Source: Rugamonas violacea
GTDB taxonomy: Bacteria > Pseudomonadota > Gammaproteobacteria > Burkholderiales > Burkholderiaceae_D
DNA length: 39,270 bases
Direction: 5' to 3'
Assembly: GCF_016461825.1 (NCBI RefSeq)
Contig: NZ_JAEMNU010000022.1
Coordinates: 202,250 to 241,519 of the forward strand
Part shown: positions 8,777 through 15,385 of the stretch, piece after piece
Layout: every line of letters begins with the position of its first letter
Position numbering within the stretch: the first letter of the stretch is position 1
Notes under the pieces: model-generated
The model's input: only the letters and a program-made list of their open reading frames with translations
Told to the model about the DNA's origin: nothing
The model's database searches: none
Translations under genes and position numbers: made by a program

Positions 8777-10485
8777 ATGCGCAACAATTCCCCGGTCACG
8801 CAGAACGAGTATGTTTTAAGCGACGGCAAGACCATCGTCTCGACCACGGATTTGCAAGGCAACATCAACTACGCCAACCCCTATTTCATCGAGGTCAGCG
8901 GCTTCGCCGAGCAGGAGTTGATCGGCGCGCCGCAGAACATCCTGCGCCATCCGGACATGCCGGCCGAAGCCTTCGCCGACCTGTGGCGCACCATCAAGGA
9001 CGGCATGCCGTGGACCGGCATGGTGAAGAACCGTTGCAAGAACGGCGACTATTACTGGGTGCTGGCCAACGTCACGCCGGTGATCGAGCAGGGCCGGCCG
9101 ATCGGCTATATGTCGGTGCGCACCAAGCCGAGCCGCGAGCAGGTTCAGCAGGCCGGCGCCGCCTATGACGAAATCCGCCAGGGCAATCCGCGCGGCCTGC
9201 GCATCGTCAACGGCCGCGTCGAGCGCAGCGGCGTGCGGGCGACCTTGGCCGGCTGGTGCAAACTGTCGCTGGCGCGCCACATCGGCGTGAACAGCGGTTT
9301 GATCAGCATCATGATGGCGGTGTTTGCCGTCGCGCTGTGGGACGTCCACGGCAGCAGCGGCCGCGCCTTGCACGCCTGGCTGGGCGGCGTCGCCGGCGTG
9401 TCGGCGCTGATGACCGTGTATTTCTGGCGCAGCCTGCACAACCATGTCGTGGTGCCGCTGCGGCGCGCCACCGGGGCGGCGCGGCAGATGGCCGGCGGCG
9501 ACCTGAGCGGCGAGATCGAGATCCGGCAAGACGATGAAATGGGCCAGCTACTGGCGGCGCTGCGGCAGATGAACGTCAACCTGCACAGCATCATCAGCGA
9601 CGTGCGCAGCAATTTCGCCGAGATCAGCATCGCCACCGGCGAGATCGCCACGGGGAATATGGACCTGTCTGGCCGCACCGAGTCGCAGGCTTCGAGCCTG
9701 CAGCAGACCGCCGCCAGCATGGAGCAGCTGACCTCGAACGTGCAGCAGAGCGCCGGCAGCGTGGCGCGCGCCAACGAGCTGGCCGGCAGCGCCTCGCGGG
9801 TGGCCAAGGCGGGCGGCGACATCGTCGCGCAGGTGGTGGTGACGATGGGCGACATCAGCGATTCGTCGCGCAAGATCCTCGACATCATCGGCTTGATCGA
9901 CGGCATCGCCTTCCAGACGAATATTCTGGCGCTGAACGCCGCCGTCGAGGCGGCCCGCGCCGGCGAGCAGGGCCGTGGCTTCGCCGTGGTGGCGTCCGAG
10001 GTGCGCGGCCTGGCGCAGCGTTCGGCCACGGCGGCCAAGGAGATCAAGGGCTTGATCGACATGTCGATCGTCAAGGTCAACGCCGGCACCGCGCTGACCA
10101 ACAGCGCCGGCGCCACCATGAGCGAGGTGATGCAGTCGGTCGACAGCGTCACCACATGATGGACGAGATCTCCAACTCGACCAACGAGCAGAGCCAGGGC
10201 ATAGGGCAGGTCAACGACGCGGTGATCCACATCGACGACATCACGCAGCAGAACGCGGCGCTGGTGGAGCAGGCCGCCGCCGCCGCCGGCAACCTGGCGC
10301 AGCAGGCCCGCTGTGTCGAGCAGGCGATGGCGGTGTTCAAGCTGAAGGCGCAGGGGCGTTCGGCGCCGGCCGGCATGGCCCAGCTGAAGCGGGCCTCGCT
10401 GGCCGGCCTGCCGCTGCTGCGTCCGTCGGCCTTGTCGTCGGCCAAGGTGGTCAGCCTGCCGCGCAAGGCCAGGCAACTGGCCTAG
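8777..10485 (+). pseudogene. Aer-like PAS methyl-accepting chemotaxis protein, frameshifted near the 3' end
   Basis: The intact part (8777-10159) encodes an N-terminal PAS domain (about residues 15-120, [17 protein letters not shown] through [11 protein letters not shown]), two membrane segments (about 172-189 and 199-218), a HAMP domain and the chemoreceptor signalling hairpin with [20 protein letters not shown]. Aer-type PAS receptors sense redox or energy state through FAD. The frame then stops at TGA 10157-10159 directly after MQSVDSVTT. The expected continuation ([20 protein letters not shown] to QQNAALVEQ and a basic tail) lies in the next frame to 10485. Total length 1709 bases is one short of a multiple of three, so one base appears lost near 10154. 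The downstream ATG at 10156 overlaps the stop as ATGA, so reinitiation could make a separate 109-residue tail. A sequencing error is also possible. If intact it would be about 569 residues. Confidence 0.85.
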
Positions 10486-10537
10486 GCGCAGTCGCGGCCG
10501 GGGCGGCCGGCCGCCGCGCCGGCCGCTTTGGTTTACC

Positions 10538-10577
10538 ATATCGTTTCCGAAGAGAATATTGAAACGATATAAACGAT
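10538..10577 (+). promoter_or_regulatory. Inverted repeat ATATCGTTTC-N13-GAAACGATAT before the ferredoxin gene
   Basis: A perfect 10-base inverted repeat occupies 10538-10547 and 10561-10570. A further AAACGAT (10571-10577) directly abuts the ATG at 10579. TATAAA at 10568-10573 could be a -10 element. There is no Shine-Dalgarno before the ATG, so the transcript may be nearly leaderless and the repeat may be a DNA operator rather than an RNA hairpin. Confidence 0.5.
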
Positions 10578-10578
10578 T

Positions 10579-10872
10579 ATGACAGTTGTGCGCCGCGTCA
10601 CCATTGAGGACCAAGGTTGGGCATTCGACACCGACAACAGCCAGTCGCTGCTGCTGGCGGCGCAGGCGGCCGGCATTCGCCTGCCCAGCTCCTGCCGCAA
10701 CGGCACCTGCCGCAGCTGCCTGTGCCGGCTGGCCGGCGGCAGCGTGCGCTATCTGATCGAGTGGCCGGGACTGAGCCTGGACGAGAAACGCGAGGGCTAC
10801 ATCCTGCCCTGCGTGGCGCTGGCCGAGTCGGATCTGGTGTTGCGGGTGCCGGCGGCACGGCGCATCGAGTAG
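10579..10872 (+). CDS. Plant-type [2Fe-2S] ferredoxin
   Basis: The 97-residue protein carries the [2Fe-2S] ligand pattern C39-X4-C44-X2-C47 and C78 (SCRNGTCRSC ... LPCVA), with the family's usual spacing of about 30 residues to the last cysteine. It is an electron carrier in the cytoplasm. Its length is normal for a stand-alone plant-type ferredoxin, with no reductase domain fused. No reductase or oxygenase gene is adjacent, so its partner is unknown. The 2-oxoacid:ferredoxin oxidoreductase 20 kb away would normally use a [4Fe-4S] ferredoxin. The start has no Shine-Dalgarno, but the protein begins naturally at MTVVRRVTIEDQG. Confidence 0.9.
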   Translation: MTVVRRVTIEDQGWAFDTDNSQSLLLAAQAAGIRLPSSCRNGTCRSCLCRLAGGSVRYLIEWPGLSLDEKREGYILPCVALAESDLVLRVPAARRIE

Positions 10873-10894
10873 CGCCGCAGGCCGGCGCGCGCGC

Positions 10895-10958
10895 GGCCGT
10901 GGCCGTGGCCTTGGCTGTGACTTTGGCTGTGACTTTGGCCTTGGCCTTGGCCTTGGCC
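10895..10958. repeat. Imperfect hexanucleotide/12-mer tandem repeat
   Basis: The tract is a run of six-base units: GGCCGT twice, GGCCTT, then GGCTGTGACTTT twice, GGCCTT three times and GGCC. It lies between the ferredoxin stop and the stop codon of the convergent small gene. The unit length keeps frame. Read through on the minus strand in frame with that gene it would encode a Ser/Gly/Gln/His low-complexity tail. Confidence 0.8.
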
Positions 10959-10961
10959 GGA

Positions 10962-11264
10962 TCAGCGCCGACGCAGGCGGTTCAGCAGCGCCTCGGCGCT
11001 GTCGCTCAGCGGCACGCCGTGCTGGCGCAGCAGCTGCACGTTCAGCACCAGATTCTCCAGCACCAGCTTGGCCGCCACGGCCAGCAGCGACAGCCGCTTG
11101 TCCTCCTCGCTGAAGTTCTCCATCGCGTCGGCCATCTCGCACAGATGGTTGGCGATCAGGCCGCGCAGCTCCTGCTCGTTGAACGGCAGGTCGGCGAAAT
11201 CGATCGGGTCCTCCCTCTCCACTGCCTGCATCAGCAGTTCCAGCTCCTGCGGGGTAATTGTCAT
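10962..11264 (-). CDS. Small conserved-looking hypothetical protein
   Basis: The 100-residue product (MTITPQELELLMQAVERED ... ALLNRLRRR) is acidic, helical and without signal peptide or membrane segment. I do not recognise a family. ATG 11264 is favoured over the in-frame start at 11294 because GGAG lies 6 bases before it. Codon use matches its neighbours. It is convergent with the ferredoxin gene and divergent from the MoaD-like gene, so context gives no function. Confidence 0.65.
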   Translation of the reverse strand: MTITPQELELLMQAVEREDPIDFADLPFNEQELRGLIANHLCEMADAMENFSEEDKRLSLLAVAAKLVLENLVLNVQLLRQHGVPLSDSAEALLNRLRRR

Positions 11265-11419
11265 GTTGTGCTCCGGTGGTTCGCCCGGTTCCATTCTAGC
11301 GGTAAGCTCGGCTTAGCGTGCGGCAAGCGACCGTGCCGGCCTGACAAGCTTACTTTTTTGAATCGTGGCGCGCGCGCGGACAGGCGCGTTAGAATCGACC
11401 ATTCGGAATCGGAGGGGCG

Positions 11420-11689
11420 ATGGCGCAACTGATTTTCACCCAGCAATTGGGCCGCTTCCTGCCGGTGCCGCAGGTGAACACCGACGCCACCGACCTGCGC
11501 GCCGCGCTCGACGCCGCCTTCGCCGGCCAGCCCCGGCTGCGCGGCTATGTGCTCGACGAGCAGGGCCATCTGCGCGAGAACGTGGTGATCTTCATCGACG
11601 GCAAGCGCAACGCCGACCGCGTCCGGCTCGACGACGCGCTGGCGCCCGATTCCCGGGTCTACATACTGCAAGCACTCTCTGGAGGCTGA
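11420..11689 (+). CDS. MoaD/ThiS-family ubiquitin-like protein with C-terminal diglycine
   Basis: The 89-residue protein has the beta-grasp pattern of MoaD/ThiS (LIFTQQLGRFLPV ... VVIFIDGKRN ... VYILQALSGG) and ends exactly in Gly-Gly, the group activated as adenylate or thiocarboxylate in sulfur carriers. GGAGGGG precedes the ATG. No molybdopterin or thiamine genes are adjacent. Its only partner is the BNR-repeat protein that starts one base after its stop. The Shine-Dalgarno of that downstream gene (GGAGG) is made by the two terminal glycine codons. This pairing suggests a dedicated function rather than cofactor synthesis, but the function is unknown. Confidence 0.88.
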   Translation: MAQLIFTQQLGRFLPVPQVNTDATDLRAALDAAFAGQPRLRGYVLDEQGHLRENVVIFIDGKRNADRVRLDDALAPDSRVYILQALSGG

Positions 11690-11690
11690 C

Positions 11691-12779
11691 ATGAGTACAC
11701 GCGCTTACCTCGGCACCCGCAAGGGCCTGTTCGAGCTGGACCAGGTGAAAGGGCTGTGGCAATTGGGCGCCCACCACTTCCTCGGCGATCCGGTGTCGAT
11801 GCTGTTGTCCGATCCGCGCGACGGCAGCCTGTATGCCGCCCTCAACCTGGGCCACTTCGGCGCCAAGCTGCATCGGCTCGACGCCGGCGCCAGCAGCTGG
11901 ACCGAGGTGGCGGCGCCGGCCTATCCGGCCAAGCCGGCCGACAGCGCGGACCAGGTCGAATGGAAGCTCAGGCAGATCTGGTCGCTGGCCGCCGGCGGTG
12001 CGGAACAGCCCGGCGTGTTGTGGGCCGGCACCCTGCCGGGCGGCCTGTTCCGTTCGGCCGACCGGGGCGAGTCGTGGCAACTGGTGGAGTCCTTGTGGAA
12101 CGCGCCGGAACGGGGCGAGTGGCTGGGCGGCGGCTATGACGTGCCCGGCATCCATAGCATCTGCGTCGATCCGCGCGACAGCCATGCGCTGCTGGTGGGC
12201 GTGTCCTGCGGCGGCGCCTGGCTCAGCACGGACGAGGGCGCCAGTTGGTCGCTGCGCGCCAAGGGCATGAAAGCTGGCTACATGCCGCCCGACCTGGCCG
12301 ACAAGCAGACGGTGCAGGACCCGCACCGCATCGTGCGCTGCGATGGCATGCCGGACCGGCTGTGGTGCCAGCATCACAGCGGCATCTGGCGCAGCGACGA
12401 CAACGGCGCCAACTGGAGCGAGGTGACGGCGCCGCTGTCGAGTTTCGGCTTCGCCGTGGCGGTGCATCCGGCGCAGGGTGACACGGCCTGGTTCGTGCCG
12501 GCCGTGGCCGACCAGCAACGCATCCCCGTCGACGCCGCGTTGGCGGTCAACCGCAGCAGCGACGGCGGCGCCAGCTTCACCACCCTGCGCAGCGGCCTGC
12601 CGCAGGAGCATTGCTACGACCTGGTGTATCGCCACGGCTTGGCGGTGGGCGCCGACGGCAGCACGTTGCTGATGGGTTCGACCACCGGCGGAGTCTGGTT
12701 GTCGTCGAACGGCGGCCAGCACTGGCAGACCATCTCCACCACCATGCCGCCGGTGTACGCGGTCTGCTTCGCCGATTAA
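11691..12779 (+). CDS. BNR/Asp-box repeat beta-propeller protein (sialidase-like fold)
   Basis: The 362-residue protein carries five Asp-box motifs (S-x-D/N-x-G-x-x-W/F): SADRGESW (about 121), STDEGASW (about 179), SDDNGANW (about 234), SSDGGASF (about 289) and SSNGGQHW (about 339), as in sialidase and related beta-propellers. It has no signal peptide, so it is probably cytoplasmic and unlikely to be a secreted sialidase; the catalytic Arg triad of sialidases is not evident to me. It is translationally coupled to the MoaD-like diglycine protein. Annotation as exo-alpha-sialidase would probably be over-specific. Confidence 0.82.
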   Translation: MSTRAYLGTRKGLFELDQVKGLWQLGAHHFLGDPVSMLLSDPRDGSLYAALNLGHFGAKLHRLDAGASSWTEVAAPAYPAKPADSADQVEWKLRQIWSLAAGGAEQPGVLWAGTLPGGLFRSADRGESWQLVESLWNAPERGEWLGGGYDVPGIHSICVDPRDSHALLVGVSCGGAWLSTDEGASWSLRAKGMKAGYMPPDLADKQTVQDPHRIVRCDGMPDRLWCQHHSGIWRSDDNGANWSEVTAPLSSFGFAVAVHPAQGDTAWFVPAVADQQRIPVDAALAVNRSSDGGASFTTLRSGLPQEHCYDLVYRHGLAVGADGSTLLMGSTTGGVWLSSNGGQHWQTISTTMPPVYAVCFAD

Positions 12780-12795
12780 GCCCGCGACTCCCCCC

Positions 12796-12953
12796 GGGGT
12801 CAGTGCCGACATTCGGACACGAGCTCAAGCGTCCCCGGGGTCAGCAGCGTCCTCGGGGTCAGGTCCTCGGGGTCAGTGCCGACATTCGGACACGAGCTCA
12901 AGTAGAGCGTCCGCTTGGAAGACGAAAAATGTCCGAATGTCGGCACTGACCCC
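12796..12953. repeat. Intergenic repeat cluster with GGGGTCAG units
   Basis: A 34-base unit beginning GGGGTCAGTGCCGACATTCG occurs twice in direct orientation (12796-12829 and 12869-12902). Its first 24 bases recur inverted at 12930-12953. Two further GGGGTCAG copies lie at 12837 and 12855. The direct and inverted copies can pair into a 24-base stem around a 37-base loop. It lies between convergent genes, as REP-like elements often do. No transposase gene is nearby. Confidence 0.85.
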
Positions 12954-12977
12954 GCTTGCTGGCGGGGGGCGGCGGAC

Positions 12978-13607
12978 TCAGGCGTAGTAGGCGAGGAACA
13001 TGTCGACGGCCGTCTCCACCACTTGGCGCTGGACGGCGGGCGGCAGCGGCGGCTGGCCCATGGTCACTTGCGGCCAGAAGGCGAAGGTCTTCATCTGGCC
13101 TTGCAGCAGGGTGGCCGAGAACAGCGGATCGGCCTTGAGCAGCTTGCCGTCGGCCTGGGCGGCGCGCAGCCAGGCGGTCACGCCTTCCTCCTTGTCGCTC
13201 AGGCGCGCCACCATGTCCTGGGCGCGCGCCGGCGAGTGGATAGTTTCGGCGATGGCCACCCGGGCCAGATCGAGGAAATGGCCGTCCTGCAACAGCGCCA
13301 TCTTCTGCGACATCAATTCCAACAACTGCTCGCGCAGCGGCACGCCGCTGCGGTAGGCGATCGCCATCAAGGCCGCGCTGCTGTCCCACAACTGGTGCAG
13401 GATCTGGGCGAACAGCTCGTCCTTGCTGGGGAAGTGGTTGTAGACGGTGCGCTTGGAGACGCCGGCGCTGGCGGCGATCTTGTCCATGCTGGTCGCCTCG
13501 AAGCCGCTGGCACGGAATTCGGCGATGGCGGCCGTGAGGATGGCGTGGCGCTTGCGGTCGGTCAGGCGCTGCGTGACGGCAGCGGGGGCGGCGGGGGAAG
13601 TAGGCAT
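12978..13607 (-). CDS. TetR-family transcriptional regulator
   Basis: The 209-residue protein has a TetR-type N-terminal helix-turn-helix (about residues 20-66, with FEATSMDKIAASAGVSKRTVYNHFPSKDELF) and a C-terminal helical ligand domain containing an AefR-like pattern (LARVAIAETIHSPA). Such proteins repress until a small, usually hydrophobic, ligand binds. It is divergent from the metallo-beta-lactamase-fold gene. The 69 bases between them hold two related ACTAC-type sites, so autorepression and control of the neighbour are likely. The effector is not predictable. Confidence 0.92.
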   Translation of the reverse strand: MPTSPAAPAAVTQRLTDRKRHAILTAAIAEFRASGFEATSMDKIAASAGVSKRTVYNHFPSKDELFAQILHQLWDSSAALMAIAYRSGVPLREQLLELMSQKMALLQDGHFLDLARVAIAETIHSPARAQDMVARLSDKEEGVTAWLRAAQADGKLLKADPLFSATLLQGQMKTFAFWPQVTMGQPPLPPAVQRQVVETAVDMFLAYYA

Positions 13608-13618
13608 GCAAGTATTTT

Positions 13619-13665
13619 ACACTGGGTAGTTTACTTTTCCAAAAATAGAAACTACACTGTGTAGT
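13619..13665. promoter_or_regulatory. Two TetR operator-like sites
   Basis: A perfect 15-base palindrome ACTACAC-T-GTGTAGT lies at 13651-13665. A second, degenerate copy reads AAACTACCCAGTGT on the minus strand (13619-13632), matching the AAACTACACTGTGT of the first. Both sit between the divergent tetR and hydrolase start codons. The palindrome ends 11 bases before the hydrolase start. Confidence 0.7.
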
Positions 13666-13676
13666 GTACATTCTAT

Positions 13677-14777
13677 ATGTTAAACCTCAGCGAAACGGTA
13701 TCGATCTTGCGCCTATCTCGCCTCGTCCTGACTTTTGGAGCCATGCTCGTGATGAACACCACCGCCATTTCCGCCGACAACATCGACGCCCTGACCACGG
13801 CCCAGCAGCGCGACGGCAAGTACCGCAACCCGGCCGCGATGCACAAGATGGGTTTGACCAAATCGCTGGGCCTGATGTGGCGCTTCCTGTTCAACAAGCC
13901 GGCCAACACGGTGCCGAGCAAGCCCATCCCCGTGCAATTGCTAGCAAGGCAACAATTGTTCGATGCGCCCGACAATAGTTTGTTCCGCCTCGGCCATTCG
14001 ACCATGCTGCTCAAGCTCAGCGGCCAGTTCTGGCTGACTGACCCGGTGTTTTCCGAGCGCGCCTCGCCGGTGCAGTGGGCCGGTCCGCAGCGCTTCCACC
14101 AGCCGCCGATCAGCATCGACGATTTGCCGCCGATCACCGGCGTGATCCTGTCGCACGACCACTACGACCACCTCGACTATGCCGCCGTGCGCAAGCTGGC
14201 CGCCAAGACCGCGCACTTCATCGCGCCCAAGGGCGTCGGCGACACCTTGATCGAATGGGGCATCCCGGCCGCCAAGGTGCAGCAACTGGGCTGGTGGGAA
14301 AGCACGCGGGTGGCCGGTGTGAAGCTGGTGGCGACGCCGGCGCAACACTTTTCCGGCCGTGGCCTGTTCAACGGCAACAAGACGCTGTGGGCCTCCTGGG
14401 TCATCGAGGACGGCGACACCCGGGTTTTCTTCAGCGGCGATAGCGGCTATTTCAAGGGATTCAGGGAGATCGGCGACAAATACGGTCCCTTCGACCTGAC
14501 CATGATCGAAACCGGCGCCTACGATCCGCAGTGGCCGGATGTTCATATGCAACCGGAGGAAACCCTGCAGGCCCACATCGATTTGCGCGGCAAGGTGCTG
14601 CTGCCGATCCACAACGGCACCTTCGACCTGGCGTTGCATGCCTGGAACGAACCCTTCGAACGCATCGTCGCGCTGGCGGCCGAGCGGGGGCAGACGCTGA
14701 GCACGCCGGGCATCGGCAGCGCGCTTGATGTGAAGCGGCCGGCGCCGGGCGAACAGTGGTGGTTGCGGGCGCTGTAG
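13677..14777 (+). CDS. Exported MBL-fold metal-dependent hydrolase (NAPE-PLD/UlaG-like)
   Basis: The 366-residue protein has the metal-binding motif SHDHYDHLD (H160, H162, D164, H165) and further ligands in TPAQHFSGRG and FFSGDSGYF, the arrangement of NAPE-PLD-like and UlaG-like hydrolases. That family cleaves phosphodiester or lactone bonds; the substrate here is unknown. The N-terminus has a signal-peptide-like stretch (SRLVLTFGAMLVMNTTAIS before ADN), which supports start 13677 even though no Shine-Dalgarno precedes it; ATGs at 13743 and 13752 would remove part of that segment. It probably acts in the periplasm or as a lipid-facing enzyme. It is controlled, by position, by the divergent TetR. 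Confidence 0.88.
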   Translation: MLNLSETVSILRLSRLVLTFGAMLVMNTTAISADNIDALTTAQQRDGKYRNPAAMHKMGLTKSLGLMWRFLFNKPANTVPSKPIPVQLLARQQLFDAPDNSLFRLGHSTMLLKLSGQFWLTDPVFSERASPVQWAGPQRFHQPPISIDDLPPITGVILSHDHYDHLDYAAVRKLAAKTAHFIAPKGVGDTLIEWGIPAAKVQQLGWWESTRVAGVKLVATPAQHFSGRGLFNGNKTLWASWVIEDGDTRVFFSGDSGYFKGFREIGDKYGPFDLTMIETGAYDPQWPDVHMQPEETLQAHIDLRGKVLLPIHNGTFDLALHAWNEPFERIVALAAERGQTLSTPGIGSALDVKRPAPGEQWWLRAL

Positions 14778-14806
14778 CGCGCGGCGGACTCGGGCGGTGA
14801 TGCCGC

Positions 14807-15151
14807 TCAGGCGGTGATGTTGATGAGGCGGCCCAGGGTTTCGCCCCGGGCGTTGATCTGTGGCTTGGCCAGGGTCAGTTCGGCCGGCAGCTTTTGTTGC
14901 GACAGGGGGGGATTCTCGATGGCCTTGTCGAGCCGGATCAGCGGCGCGGCGGCCGGCACCGGCTGTTGCGCCTGACGGCTTTGGGCCTGGGTCTGGGCCA
15001 GGTCCTGTTTGTCCTTGACCAACAATTGCTGGCTTTGCTCCAGCCGGCTGGCGTCTTGGTTGACGCGCGACTGGTCCTGTTGCACCAGCCGCTCGGCCTG
15101 GGCAATCGACGCTTGCAAACTATTTACGGACGTTACGGAAACCACGCTCAT
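14807..15151 (-). CDS. Small hypothetical coiled-coil protein
   Basis: The 114-residue product (MSVVSVTSVNSLQASIAQAE ...) has a Gln/Asp-rich heptad-like region (residues about 10-65: RLVQQDQSRVNQDASRLEQSQ) and a Pro-rich C-terminal part. No signal peptide, membrane segment or known domain is recognised. An in-frame ATG at 15196 would add 15 residues (MSVILTRGSQYLAEV) and cannot be excluded; neither start has a well-placed Shine-Dalgarno. It is convergent with the MBL hydrolase gene. Confidence 0.6.
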   Translation of the reverse strand: MSVVSVTSVNSLQASIAQAERLVQQDQSRVNQDASRLEQSQQLLVKDKQDLAQTQAQSRQAQQPVPAAAPLIRLDKAIENPPLSQQKLPAELTLAKPQINARGETLGRLINITA

Positions 15152-15302
15152 CACCTCGGCCAGATACTGCGATCCGCGCGTCAAAATGACGGACATGGAA
15201 ATGCAGAATCGTAATCAATCAAGTAACGCTTTAGCGTAGGTCAAAAAATGTCAAGAAGCCAGAACTTTCGTGGTGATTTCGTAATGTCGTCTGTCTTTGC
15301 AG

Positions 15303-15337
15303 AAATAAAAAAGGGCAAGGCCGACTACGCCTTGCCC
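15303..15337 (-). terminator. Rho-independent terminator of the TonB receptor gene
   Basis: GGGCAAGGC (15313-15321) and GCCTTGCCC (15329-15337) form a 9-base stem with a 7-base loop. On the minus strand it is followed directly by TTTTTTATTTC, a classic intrinsic terminator, about 50 bases past the receptor stop codon. Confidence 0.9.
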
Positions 15338-15353
15338 GCAAGGGACTCTGTTT

Positions 15354-15367
15354 AGTAAGCGCTTACT
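15354..15367. promoter_or_regulatory. LacI-type palindrome AGTAAGCGCTTACT in a 3' region
   Basis: A perfect 14-base palindrome with the AANCGNTT-type core of LacI/GalR-family operators lies between the receptor stop codon and its terminator. The location downstream of the gene is odd; it could be a distal auxiliary operator or chance. Confidence 0.35.
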
Positions 15368-15385
15368 CGCGCCGCCGCGTCCTGT

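Noticed and set aside
11691..12779. Secreted exo-alpha-sialidase
   Set aside because: Asp-boxes are present but there is no signal peptide and I cannot place the sialidase Arg triad or catalytic Tyr/Glu pair.
12796..12902. Possible CRISPR repeat pair
   Set aside because: Only two direct copies with an internal partial copy and an inverted one; no regular spacers and no cas genes.
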